Of a DNA stretch of 64,000 nt, positions 31,914 to 42,962 are shown piece by piece. The DNA comes from Annona cherimola (lineage: Eukaryota; Streptophyta; Magnoliopsida; Magnoliales; Annonaceae). The notes below the pieces were generated by a model. It was not told where the DNA came from. It saw nothing but the letters and a program-made list of their open reading frames with translations, and did no database searches. The DNA is taken from positions 14,857,764-14,921,763 of the forward strand of contig CM059972.1 of the NCBI GenBank assembly GCA_030490835.1. Direction: 5' to 3'. Each line of letters starts with the position of its first letter. Position 1 is the first letter of the stretch. The translations under genes and the position numbers were made by a program.

Positions 31914-34900
31914 GTACGTGGGCCACTCTCCATATCGCCGATTCCTGTTCTCAATCCTCCCCTTTCACCAAAATTCAATCATTTCTTCTGTTGATTTAGG
32001 TACTCAGCGACCCACAGAAGCGGGCAATCTACGACCAGTACGGTGAAGAAGGACTCAAGGGGCAGGTCCCTCCGCCGCCCGGCTCCGCCTACGGCTTCTC
32101 CACCGCCGGTCCCGGCGGCACCACCAGCTTCAAGTTCAATCCGCGGAGTCCCGATGACATCTTCTCGGAGTTCTTCGGCTTCTCCAGCCCCTTCGCCGGA
32201 TCCATGGGAGACATCGGCGGGTCCCGCGGGGCCGGCGGGTCGGCGCGCTTCTCAAGGAGCATCTTCGGAGAGGATATCTTTGCTTCGTTCGGAGGCGCCG
32301 GCGGGGGAGGTCCAGGCGAGGCGTCGGCGAATGTGCCCAGAAAGGGGCCTCCTATCGAGCGCAACCTCCCTTGCAGCCTTGAGGATCTGTACAAGGGAAC
32401 CACCAAGAAGATGAAAATCTCAAGGGATGTCATGGATGCCAGTGGGTGAGTTTTTTTTTTTTTCATTATCTTTATTATTATTTCATTTTTCTGGTATCCA
32501 TTTTTGTTGATTGATGTTAAAAATCTTACAGTCGCTGCTTTAGCACTGGTAGGTTATGTATTTTATCTCTGTGATAACCTTGTGGTCTCTCATTGCTCAC
32601 CAAGAATCAAATGCAGGCTGTCTCATTAGCCGTGATATGCTTGTACTTCTATCGACATTCCTTTTCAACTCACAGTGTTGACATTATTTTAAATGTATGC
32701 TGATACCATCAGCATGTTGTTTCCTGATTATCCAATGTTGTGCCCCATTAAGCTTTTGCCGGTATTACAACAGTTAATATCAGAAGAAGAGTTTTCTTGC
32801 AGTTTGGAAATGGTTTATGGAATTCATCCTTTTATTACTTTCTTGATGTATATTAATGATGAAGAACATTTTGTTTTGTGACAACATTTTGTTCTGTGAC
32901 AATTACAAACTCCACAGATTCGATCTTCATTTGTTCCACCAACAGTTTTTTTCCCCCTAGCATTTTCAGTTAAAAATTTCCACCGCGTCGTTTGCTGCTT
33001 CTGTCTCTATAAAATAAGATTGTTAATTTGCTGTTTAGTTCTGTTTACATGAGGAAACTATGGGTGGTACAGTTTTCCATCCTTTTCCGCTCTTCTTCCC
33101 CACTTTTCAATGTGATTTAACATCTTAAATACTAATAACTCTATTTTTTCCTATTACTATCTAGATTTCCAATCATTAGTTTTCATATGTTCATACCAAA
33201 AGCTTACATATTTTAATTTTAATCTCTTTATTTACAATCATTACCCTCATCACATGACATTATCCTCTCTTTTTCCTTAATATTTCATTTTCTTTTTTTG
33301 CCTTCTCTTTTTCTTATTCCAAACAGAGTTCTGTGAAAATTTTCTTTCATTTTTATGTCAAAAATTGACACATTTAATGCATTTTATGCCTTAAGATTTG
33401 TATTTCTTTTTATTTGATCTCGTGAGTAGAATGCACCATAATAAATTTTCTATGTAGCGTATGTACACTTGCCCCTTCTATATTCGAGTATTTACCTGGC
33501 ACATACGGGTACTCTTAGAGGGACCAAATGGGTATATTCTTTTGATTGTTGTGCTTACATCCTTGTGCACTCCAGTGGATGCATTGTCACCACTGTTAGC
33601 TTTGGTCAGTACCTGATAGTGCTTCTTTTGGGATGTCCAAGGATGTAGTTGAAGAATCTAATCCATTATTTTGCATCATTGTAAACCTCAGCAGGCACTT
33701 TATGCTCACATGTAAAAATGACGTCCTTTTTATGTCTAGTGACTTTTGGAAATGGATTAATCAAGAAAATTCACACTTTTTGATTCATTTAAAGATAAAA
33801 TAAATCAGTTTTTATCTATTTGGATAATCATCATGTTGGGACCTGATGGCAGGTTTCACTGCCTAGACAAAGGGAGTACAATAGATGCACTGCAGGAGCT
33901 GATCCTGAATAATTTATTCTGGTACTTGAAGTTTGGTCCTAATTATCCTTGAGAAGAAAGAAAAAGGCAAATTCCAAGACCCATTTGTTTAAAGCTGAAA
34001 TAATTCAATTTTTATCTATTTGGATAATCATCATGTTGGGACCTGATGACAGGTTCCAGTGCCTAGACAAAGAGAATAAAATAGACACAATGCCGGAGCC
34101 GATCCTGAATCATTGATTCTAGTACTTGAAGTTGAGTCCTAATTTTCTTTTCTTTTTTTTCTGAACACTTGCTTGTATAAAAACAAAACAAAAGAACCCA
34201 GCCTAAGCTCCATCATCTTCCAGCAGGAGACGATGAGGTTTGGAAGGGAATACAATTAGACTTACAAAAAAAAAGTCCATGTGTAAAAGATTTACAATAG
34301 CACTTGGGAGTATACCCCACCAAAATCGATGAGTCCCCCATGCTCTGTTGCAATTTTTGCCACTGTATGGGCCACCTGATTTGCTGATTGCAGGACATGA
34401 TTGAATCTTACCCATTCAAAGTATCTGCATAGCTCTCTAATATCCTTCAGCAAGAATTCCAATGAAGCCTTGATACTCAATTCCCCAAGATACGAGTTTA
34501 TCAAAACAAGGGAATCACTTTCCAGCTCAATTTTGCTAACCACCAATTCTCTTGCCCACATCAGACCAAAATGCAAGCCTTGAATTCCATTCTTAGAGGA
34601 TCGATCAGTCCCCTATACGCCCAGCATCTGGCGGCAACAAATTCCTCCACCCAGTTCCTGATTACTGCACCATACCCTCTGATATCTGAGTTATCAATGT
34701 TACCCGCATCGACATTGATCTTCATGACGCCCCATTCTGGCAACCTCCACCTGGCCTGGCTATCCTGAAGTTTCAGCCAACCATTACAAACCATATTTGC
34801 TGTCTTGTATTGGTTAAGGAAATCCACGCACCAAGAAACAGTTCCATCCATGTACCCCTGCTTCCCCTCTACTCTGCTTCTGTTTGTAATGAATCAAATC

Positions 34901-35878
34901 CTCCAGCAGACAGTGATATATAATCCAAACAAGCAATGATTTCCAGCAAGCATTAGAGTCTTAATTATCTTTGAGAAGAATAAAAAGGCAACTCTCAAGG
35001 CCCATGTTATATTGATATTTGTTGAATCCATGCTTCAATGACAGAGGCAGATAACCTGCCTATTATGAAGAAGATACGAATCACTTGCTAGTTTATCTTG
35101 ACACAGTTGATAGTTGTAGATTGTTTTTTTCAAAAGTTTTAGCATGGGTATTTTAGTGAAAACATATGGGCAAAACAGACGGCATTATCACATTTGGAAA
35201 ACAGTTGAAAATCTGTAGTCATATTCATAAATATGAGCATAATTAGTGGTCATATTTGAAACTAATCCTTTTCAAAATTCCAAAATAAGCCTGATTTAGA
35301 TCTATTCCCTGACAAGGTGGAATTTAGATTTCCATGGTCCGGACATTTGCATATCATTGAGACATGGTGATGGATTGCCATGATTTGTCTAAATGTTGCA
35401 AACTAGCACAGGAGTCTAGTTGTGCTATCATTTATGCTACTTGTTGTCCACTCTACATGATGATAATATCTCCATGTTTCTTCTATAATTCTCTGATTAT
35501 TTCATTATGTTTCCAATTGGTCTTCTTTTGGATTTGAAGTTTGTCATTGGTGGAACTCTATTCTTAACATCAGGTAACCTATTCACTGATGAGTCTATCT
35601 CAGAGCCTAGGGACGCTGGTGTCCTTTTCATTTCATCATCATCATCGTCATCGTCATGATCATCATCATTATTAGAATGGAGATGGTTCCATTGTAAGTT
35701 TGCAGTGGAAACTTCCTTGCTAATGATTGGTTTGGAGGTATAATGATGTATATATCAAATCTATTCCATTGATCATACTTAGTGCCAATTGTTTAGCTAA
35801 GACTGCAAATGTCATTCCGATTTGAGATATACGTGGCCAATCATGCTATAAGCTTTTAAAACAGTAATTACTTCTCAG

Positions 35879-35913
<35 letters not shown>

Positions 35914-37298
35914 ACAGTAATTACATTTTTCTTTGTACTCCTCTTGATCACTTGTGTCTTAGGGTGTGTTTGGAAAGTGGTAAAACTTTTGATAAAAAGT
36001 TTTTTGTGTAAAAGTTTTTGAATTGGTAGAAAATGATGTGATATAGTAGAGATAATGATAAGGAGTAAAGATAATAAAGTTAAAATAAATAGGTTAATTG
36101 TATGGGGTAATTGTGTAGAAATGATTGAAAAGTAGGGTAGTTGTACAAAAAGATGTAAAAAATAATTTTAAAAATATGGTAGTTGTAGAGATTGAAAAGC
36201 TTTAGTGGAAAAAGTTTGCATGTTTGCCAAAACAACACAAACCCCCCCCCCCCTTCCTTCCCTTTCTTTCCCCCCTTTCATCTTCATTATCAAAAGGGCC
36301 TATATTCTTGATCCAGAAAAAAAAGGCCTTTATTCATTTGAGTGATGTTAAGATATCTGAATTTCATCATTCAAAACCTCATTCTGGCCAGTATCTAAAC
36401 CTTGACGTGCCATGACTCTCTACCAGAGATCATAACTTTGCGTGACCTGGTAGTTCTCAAGCCTTCCTTTCTGCTTCCACCTGTGTGCTTTTGGGCCTTG
36501 CGTGGCTAGAGATTGTCCAGGATGAAACTCATCTGAATTAGACTATTGGTGCCGTTGCACGCGCGCACGTGCTCTCTATCAGATATGAGACGCGGGGGGT
36601 GGGGGGTGGGTGCGGGTTTGGTGGGAACCAACCTACTAAAACTACGATGACGATGATCCTCATGTTGCCACTCTTAGTGTCTTCATTCATCTGTGCTAAT
36701 CCCAACATCAACTTTGGGATCTGTCATCTCATTGGTACATTCTTCCAAAAATCAACCTTAATTTACTAGAATTGTTTACTTGGCAAGGGGATGAAATAGT
36801 GTGGTGGTTTGCTTTGTGAGCTATGTTCTGTGGATTGCACTTAGCTGTTCTTTCTGCAGGAGACCCACAAATGTGGAAGAAATTTTGTCCATTGAGATCA
36901 AGCCAGGTTGGAAGAAAGGGACCAAGATAACTTTCCCAGAGAAGGGCAATGAGCAGCGTAATTTGATTCCTTCAGATCTAGTCTTCATCATTGATGAAAA
37001 GCCACATAGTGTGTTCAAAAGGGATGGGAATGATTTGATCACCACCCAGAAGGTGTCTCTCACTGAAGCTCTAACAGGCTGTACGGTGCAACTGACAACC
37101 TTAGATGGTCGAAATCTGACAGTCACCATCAACAACATCATCAGTCCCAGCTCTGAGGAAGTCATTAAGGGAGAAGGGATGCCTATCCCAAAGGAACCAT
37201 CAAAGAGAGGGAACTTGAGAATCAAATTCAACATCAAATTTCCTTCGAAGCTGACTTCAGAGCAGAAGACGGGAATTAAACGATTGTTGACATCTTGA
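31749..37298 (+). CDS. Class II (DnaJB-type) HSP40 co-chaperone
   Basis: Three exons (31749-31913, 32000-32445, 36860-37298) give 349 codons plus stop, the usual size of plant DnaJB1/DnaJB13-type proteins. The J domain is residues 1 to about 70 with the HPD triad at 32-34, which stimulates HSP70 ATPase. It is followed by a G/F-rich linker to about 170 containing a FSEFFGF-type stretch. Two beta-sandwich C-terminal domains for substrate binding and dimerisation start near [14 protein letters not shown] (about 174) and include [18 protein letters not shown]. There is no CxxCxGxG zinc finger, which separates it from class I. No signal or organelle-targeting peptide is visible, so cytosol or nucleus is expected. 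Both splice junctions keep frame and give uninterrupted family sequence. The large second intron carries retroelement insertions. Confidence 0.93.
32000..32445 (+). CDS. J-protein exon 2
   Basis: Acceptor TTGATTTAG|GTACTC; begins VLSDPQKR, the end of the J domain, and holds the G/F linker and the start of C-terminal domain I. Donor CCAGTGG|GTGAGT leaves phase 2. GC-rich, above 60 percent by eye. Confidence 0.92.
33781..35006. repeat. 200-bp tandem duplication, second copy split by an insertion
   Basis: Copy 1 is 33781-33980 and copy 2 is 33981-34144 continued at 34967-35006. Shared core: TTTTTATCTATTTGGATAAT, then CATCATGTTGGGACCTGATG, then CCTAGACAAAG. Copies differ by scattered substitutions. 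The gap in copy 2 is the L1-like insertion. Confidence 0.8.
34145..34955 (-). pseudogene. 5'-truncated L1-like LINE, RNase H pseudogene, in an intron
   Basis: An 811-bp insertion flanked by 11-bp target duplications GAGTCCTAATT (34134-34144) and GAGTCTTAATT (34956-34966). The minus strand encodes an RVT_3-type RNase H domain: MKINVDAGN (first D), GYGAVIRNW, then after a frameshift near 34570 [12 protein letters not shown] (central D) and [13 protein letters not shown]-rich run at 34143-34160 is the complement of a 3' A-rich tail. The frameshift and the missing reverse transcriptase show it is dead. It lies antisense to the host gene. Confidence 0.8.
35879..35911. repeat. (TC)n microsatellite
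   Basis: About 16 uninterrupted TC units inside J-protein intron 2. Confidence 0.95.
35958..36235 (+). mobile_element. MITE family C copy in J-protein intron 2
   Basis: Starts GGGTGTGTTTGGAAAGTGG, contains AAAGTTAAAATAAATAGG and AAATGATTGAAAAGTAGG, and ends TTTGCCAAAACAACACAAAC, roughly the inverse of the start. Confidence 0.6.
36860..37298 (+). CDS. J-protein exon 3
   Basis: Acceptor TTCTTTCTGCAG|GAGACC restores the frame as SGRPTNVEE. Encodes the rest of the C-terminal domains and ends [10 protein letters not shown] with TGA at 37296-37298. Confidence 0.93.
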
Positions 37299-38209
37299 AT
37301 TGGGATATTCTCTTTCAAATGTAAGTTGTCATGATGCTACACATGGTTTCTTTCATGATCTTTTTACCTTTATTTTTATCTTTTATACAAATTCTAAGTT
37401 ATGAGCAATGCTTTTGCACCTTAAAGTCTGTTGTTTGAGCAGGTTATTCATGTTGTTTTCAAGCTGTTTCCTTTTTTTTTTTTTTTATCTTCTTTTTCTT
37501 GGAATCTTTTAAAAAAGAGACCATAGATTACTAGTTCTCTAGCATTGATTTGTTTTCATTTACTTAGTGATTGTTAGTATGCTGTCACTTGATCTCCAGC
37601 TCAAACGTTGTGTTTTGGGTTCAAATTGGTATCAGCATATCCTTCTCATACACCAACTCTGGTGCGTTGACTCTGCTCTTGTCATCTTATTTTTGGCCAG
37701 TGTCCCCATCGAAAAACGAAAGTAGTGGCAGATTGATATAGAAATGAAATGGTGCTATTGGCGCTCAGTTCTCTTGTTTTGGTTGGTATTTCCTTTAACA
37801 CCCAAGACGGATGATTGATGCTTGAAATGCAAGTGCAGCATCTGACTTCTACGGATCCAGATTCCAACTTCAATTTCATTTTGTATCAGCTGCCAATAGT
37901 GATGTGCAGTGATGTGTGGTGCCAATTTGTCCTAGATTTGAGGTTCTTGTGGCGAAAAGAGATGGATATTTGTGTATCATTATTTTTGCACACTTTTGGA
38001 AGCATCTAAAGGATGCTAAGACATTGACAGACCTCAGAGATGAATGGTTCCGCTGGAACCCAAGAAAGTAGCGTGTATTTTCGTCTGATGAGGAGAAATG
38101 AGGAACGTTTGATAGGGACAGCCACTGTGTTCGACCATCCAGTGAGACCAATAATCATGTAATCAAGGTTTTGTTGCGTGTAAATTGTAGCAGTGAAAAA
38201 AACGGCAGA
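37299..38209. other. 3' UTR of the J-protein gene and following intergenic DNA
   Basis: The 3' UTR probably ends in the first 150-300 bp. Further on there is a T17 run near 37471 and no supported gene. Confidence 0.4.
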
Positions 38210-38490
38210 TCAGCCACTTAGGCTGGCCATAAATCATGTATTTTATTAAAAAATTTCTTTTAGTTTTCTTGTAAGTATGTTAATTTAGGTGTATTTAATC
38301 TATAATCTAATTTTGACAGGTTTATATATTTTTTATTTTTAAACACATAGGTACATGGTCATTTTCAGTGGTGCGAAATGACCACCTATGTTTAAAAATA
38401 AAAATATGCATAAGCATATCAAAAATTCGATTGTTTTGATTAAATACATTTAACTTAACTTGTCTATAAATTCTAAAAAATAAAAAATTA
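38210..38490. mobile_element. Foldback element of family E with a strong central hairpin
   Basis: The central arms, 38330-38366 and 38376-38405, are complementary with few mismatches (TTTAAACACATAGGT versus ACCTATGTTTAAA, then GGTCATTT versus AAATGACC) around a loop of about ten bases. Outer arms continue with family E motifs (GGTGTATTTAATC on the left, GATTAAATACATTTAAC on the right). Confidence 0.65.
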
Positions 38491-38992
38491 TGTTAAATGG
38501 CTGGACGCAATCGGGGCTTCACTGCGACCATAAGTTAGTCGTTTCAAGTGCTCTAATTGGGTTTATGCATTCTGGTTCATTTAACTATGTATGTTTACTT
38601 TTTAACCTACAGATTTTACATATTTGCATTTTGAACCTTGTAAATTTGCCCTCTTTGCATTTTGAACACTGCCATTGGAATACTTAACTAATGGTTTTTA
38701 TTTGTAAATGAAAAATTAAATACATTTAAATTAACATGTCTGTAAAATCTAAAAAATAAAAAATTATGTTAAATGGCTGGACGCAATTGGGGCTTCACTG
38801 CGACCATAAGTTAGTCGTTTCAAGTGCTCTAATTGGGTTTTTGCATTCTGGTTCCTTTAACTATGTATATTTACTTTTTAACCTATAGATTTTACATATT
38901 TGCATTTTAAACCTTGCAAATTTGCCCTCTTTGCATTTTGAACACTGCCATTAGAATACTTAAATAATAGTTATTATTTGTAAATGAAAAAT
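38441..38992. repeat. 276-bp tandem duplication
   Basis: Copy 1 at 38441-38716 and copy 2 at 38717-38992, both ending GTAAATGAAAAAT, more than 90 percent identical by eye. The unit includes GGCTGGACGCAAT, GGGGCTTCACTGCGACC and GCATTTTGAACACTGCC. Confidence 0.9.
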
Positions 38993-39179
38993 CTAAAATG
39001 TTCTTGTCCTTTAGTTGAGTCGACTTAACTCATGATCATGAGTCAACTTAAACTTGCGGATAGTGAATTTTAATTATGACCAAGTTGAGTTGGCTCATTT
39101 CATGAATTGATTCTTTTTAAGGGCAATATTGTTATTAAAAGATTTGTACAATAGCTATTGACGAATTTTTTGTCCATTT

Positions 39180-39345
39180 GCTGACTTGTGTTAACGGTAG
39201 GGTTTAAAATACAAAAGAGTTGAAAAGTAAATATGCGAAACTTGTGGGTTAAAAAGTAAATACGCATAGTTAGAAGGATCAAAATACAAATAACCTGCTC
39301 TAATGTCACCCTACATGTTGTGAAGCCTGAAAATTAGCTGTTGAA
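39180..39345. repeat. Inverted arm of the 276-bp unit
   Basis: Read in reverse complement, AGGCTTCACAACATGTAG, then TATGCGTATTTACTTTTTAACC, then GCATATTTACTTTTCAA follows the order of the tandem units (GGGGCTTCAC, ATTTACTTTTTAACC, ACATATTTGCATTTT). The region 38490-39345 is therefore a foldback whose left arm was duplicated. Confidence 0.6.
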
Positions 39346-40937
39346 GCTAGCAAAAAGCGTTCCATCTTTGTTGCACTGGGTTCAACTAGGTACTAAATTG
39401 GTTTGAACCTGCTCGACCTGATTCGGTTTTAAAATCAAGTTTTGGATTTTATTTTTGGGATTTTTTAAAACTTAGTACTAGTTTCAACCTAACCTAGGAA
39501 AATAGAAATCAATGCCGGATTTAGATTCTAGTGCCAAAACTCGATTTGGTCCGAACTAGATATTCTTCTAATTTATTAAAATAACTATATTTGTTTATGT
39601 ATTAAACATTTCGACTATAAGTATCATAATCTAATTAAATTGTAAAACATTTATTTCAAAACTTAAATATTATCTATATTTGTCCATTAAAGTTCAATAT
39701 ATTGTATCTATGTGGAATTTATTTACAAAGAATTACAAATATAGTAAATTTTTAAAATTATTGTAGACATACCAATTAACTATGAAGAATATAAGTCTCA
39801 CTTTTATTAAACTTTAGATAGTGATTTCATGTAATAATATCTAATTTTCTTACTTTAATCGTTAATGGTAAATTCATTACATTCATTGTACTTAGAATTA
39901 TTTTTTAAATAGTAGACCAACTTTCATCAAAACGAAAGATATCATAGGTCATATAAATATGTTTACGTGTAAGTTATGAATAAATAAGTTATCATAACTA
40001 AAAATAAATAAGTTGTACACAATTACCCTTACTACTAATCTATTTAATTTAACTTTATTCTTTTTACTTTTTAACATTACTCCTATCATATTACATCATT
40101 TTCTCTTATTTTCAAAACTTTTACATCAAAAACTTTTCATTTAAAAGTTTTATAACTTTTTAAACATATCTTTAGTTAGTGCAAATGTAATACTGTTCAA
40201 AAAGTTTATTATCTCTATCGATAATTTCAACTTCAATTTGTTTGAAAGTAAACCAAATTTCAACTCGAAACCAATGCCAATGAAGTCCAAACCTAACGTG
40301 AACTTATATTCTAATATTAAAGTTTGGGTTTAAGTTCACGTAAACTCAGTACAACCCAACTGGAGTTGCACTCCTATACAAGTCGCATATCCTTAGTCTC
40401 ACGCGCAACATATGTAGCATGCGGGGATTGGATTAGATAAAGAGGAAAAGTGGGTTGGAAAAATCGGGTTTAACAAACCAGATTTATAAGTTATGGTCTT
40501 TCGGTTGAGGCTTTGGTAACCCAATTTGACCTACCTGATTTTGTAGCTTGATTACTTGAAAATATCTCATGGTCTTCACTTCGAGATTTTTCAAATAAGA
40601 ATATGATTGGGCTACAATCCCAAGCCCAGTCAATCCCACCACAACTCACAACCCCCTGAGATTCAGATTTTTCAGAACCGTAGCAAACTCATGACACAAT
40701 AAAAAATAGTAGTAATAATAATAAAAGAATCACAGTCAAACGCCCGTCATAGTACGTTCATCAGCTACCAAAAAAAAAAAAAATCATTTCACAAAGCATA
40801 TCTCCCCCCAAAAAAGCCAAAAAAGGATGGCATTACCAGGACTAGAATTAATAGCCAAATAAGAGGACTACAGATAGATACTAACATGCTACATTATACA
40901 GCTAATAATTACAAGGACTGGCTTAAGACATACACAG
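39346..40937. other. Intergenic; family C fragment and SMXL 3' UTR
   Basis: 39995-40175 is a reversed family C body (TTACCCTTACTACTAATCTA to AAAAGTTTTATAACTTTTTA). The last 60-100 bp before 40938 are likely SMXL 3' UTR on the minus strand. No gene is seen otherwise. Confidence 0.4.
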
Positions 40938-42962
40938 TCAATTTAGGATAATCTTCGCAGGAAGGCAAACCCCTGAGGCTTTTTGCTCCATCAGGTGTCC
41001 CTCACAAGATGATAGTCTTAGTACAGAATTAGCTGAAGACTTCCTCCCATACCTCTCACGAGCCTCCACAAAACTTCCCCCAAGCACTTTGTCTATCCAC
41101 CTTTGGATTGCTCCAGTTTCTTCTGACGCCCATGTGGCTGCGAGTATCTGTTCCATAACTTTGAAATCAATCTCAAGCAAAGCAGGAGGCCCGAATGCAA
41201 TCTGGAAGGTTTCTTTGATTTTCTTCAACAAACTGTCTGCAAGAACATCGAAGTCAAAAGGCTTGAAAGCTACAGATTCATCCATTAGTTCTAAGAATTC
41301 CTCTAGCCAAGCCTCAGTGTTTTCTGAAATGTTATCACAGTCATTGCTTTCACCATCAGCATCGTCTGCTTCGACCTCTTCCGCAGCCAGATTCAAATCA
41401 AGGTTCATATTAGACATCCTGTGCAAGCGCTTTGCTGGTTCTGCTGCTTGATCTGACAGTTTATGGTTGCTTGCTTCGTCCAGCTTGCGTTTATTCACAA
41501 CCACACGGCTCCCATTGCATTCATCATTTCCAGAACTGTTCCATGATGTAAGAAATACATTTGGACCCTTTTTGCCTGCTACCTCAAGAATAGAATCATG
41601 AACTGAGATCTTCATTTGCCATCCTTGGGCAATCAGAATCCTCTCCTCCGAGAAATTAACAAAATCTTTTGTAGGAGTGGATGTCTTGCCCCTCAAAGTC
41701 CTCACCGTTGTTACAAAGATGGTATTATTGACTCCAACTTCTCTCCCATATGAATCTGGGAATTTCCCAGTCTTAATAGCCTGAGACAAGCTATTTTGGA
41801 GCACTGTGTCAGCTTTATCCACGTTTTCAAGGAACACAACTGACAGTGGTTTCTTGCTTATTTCCCCTGCAATGTAAGCTGTTACTGTCTTCCCCCTATA
41901 TCTTTCATCCGAGCCATCAACTGCTTGACAGAGGTCCAATATTGCACTCGAATGGGTAAAGCCATCTTGAGTACTGAGGTCAAGGCAAATTAGATTTTCC
42001 TTACTACCAAACACCATCTCTGCAAGAGACAACGCTACTCGCTTCTTTCCGACCCTGTCAGGACCACATAAACAGAGCCATATATCTCCCTTGAGGCTTG
42101 CACCTCGACGCCTTTCATTCCCAGCTTTGCAATGTACTATAGCTTGGCTGATTACACCTAAGGCCTCATCCTGCCTTCCCACCATCTCTAAGAGGCCCCT
42201 ACACAGTGTCTTGAAATCTCCATGACCAAACTGTTCAGTCATGTTGCAAGAACCCAGAAGGCAGGAATTAGGGGCAGCCAAGGAAGGAGCCTGACGATTT
42301 GGGGCAACCTGCATGCTCAGGTAGCCATTGTGTCGCATGGAATCTGAATAAGATGGGGGAGCATGGACTGCAGCAACCCTAGCTGGTGAGCACCCAGGGA
42401 ACTGATGCAGACGATCACTACAGGTCTGAACAGTAGGTTTCTTCAGGTTGTTATCAGGAGGCGCACAAAGTGTTCCCAGTGCCAAATCTGTTGTCACAGG
42501 AGTTAGATGTGAAGATGACAGATGACCAACAGGAATGGCCACATCTACTGGAGCGGATGAATGAGATCTCAAGCTGTCCGTCTGATGGCGCTCACCTTTT
42601 GAAACATTTACCTCTAAGTTCAACAAGAGCTCCCCAGCCTTCGATTCAGAAACAACAGTAACTGGCTTGTTCAGGTCCGGTGCTGGGGTCGTTTTCAAAT
42701 GTGTTTTTGACATGAGAAATGCATGTCCATACCCAACCGGGCTTTGAAATGTAGAAAGACCCCCAATATTGCTACTGTCAGCTCTCTCTTTCCTATCGGC
42801 AATATGTTGAAAGCAAAAATCACTGGGACCCAGATGGTGTCCCCCACGGCAACTGTCTGTTCCAATCATTTGGAATCCATGATGTAGGTGTTGGCACTTA
42901 TCACTCCATTTCTTCTGCACTTCTGCAATTTTCATATTCAATGCTGTTCCATCATCTTTGGC
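40938..42962 (-). CDS. SMXL exon 3
   Basis: Begins AKDDGTALN directly after the phase-0 junction and runs to TGA at 40938-40940, residues 510-1183. It holds the P-loop-like motif, YRGKTV degron, a second RGKT (in RTLRGKTS), KRKLDE basic block and the LDLNL EAR motif, followed by a C-terminal helical region. Confidence 0.93.
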   Translation of the reverse strand, partial: AKDDGTALNMKIAEVQKKWSDKCQHLHHGFQMIGTDSCRGGHHLGPSDFCFQHIADRKERADSSNIGGLSTFQSPVGYGHAFLMSKTHLKTTPAPDLNKPVTVVSESKAGELLLNLEVNVSKGERHQTDSLRSHSSAPVDVAIPVGHLSSSHLTPVTTDLALGTLCAPPDNNLKKPTVQTCSDRLHQFPGCSPARVAAVHAPPSYSDSMRHNGYLSMQVAPNRQAPSLAAPNSCLLGSCNMTEQFGHGDFKTLCRGLLEMVGRQDEALGVISQAIVHCKAGNERRRGASLKGDIWLCLCGPDRVGKKRVALSLAEMVFGSKENLICLDLSTQDGFTHSSAILDLCQAVDGSDERYRGKTVTAYIAGEISKKPLSVVFLENVDKADTVLQNSLSQAIKTGKFPDSYGREVGVNNTIFVTTVRTLRGKTSTPTKDFVNFSEERILIAQGWQMKISVHDSILEVAGKKGPNVFLTSWNSSGNDECNGSRVVVNKRKLDEASNHKLSDQAAEPAKRLHRMSNMNLDLNLAAEEVEADDADGESNDCDNISENTEAWLEEFLELMDESVAFKPFDFDVLADSLLKKIKETFQIAFGPPALLEIDFKVMEQILAATWASEETGAIQRWIDKVLGGSFVEARERYGRKSSANSVLRLSSCEGHLMEQKASGVCLPAKIILN

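Larger units (their letters stand above)
32446..36859 (+). other. J-protein intron 2 (4.4 kb)
   Basis: Hosts a 200-bp tandem duplication, a split L1-like fragment, a TC microsatellite and a family C MITE. The segment 33105-33300 resembles a reversed, degraded family C copy. No exon is hidden here, since exons 2 and 3 join in frame. Confidence 0.85.

Noticed and set aside
32043..32466. Frames of 81-125 codons over J-protein exon 2
   Set aside because: GC-driven shadows in other phases; only one frame continues the J-protein across both junctions.
36801..36859. Upstream extension of J-protein exon 3
   Set aside because: The bases before 36860 are intron ending in a pyrimidine tract and CAG; the joined frame matches the family without them.
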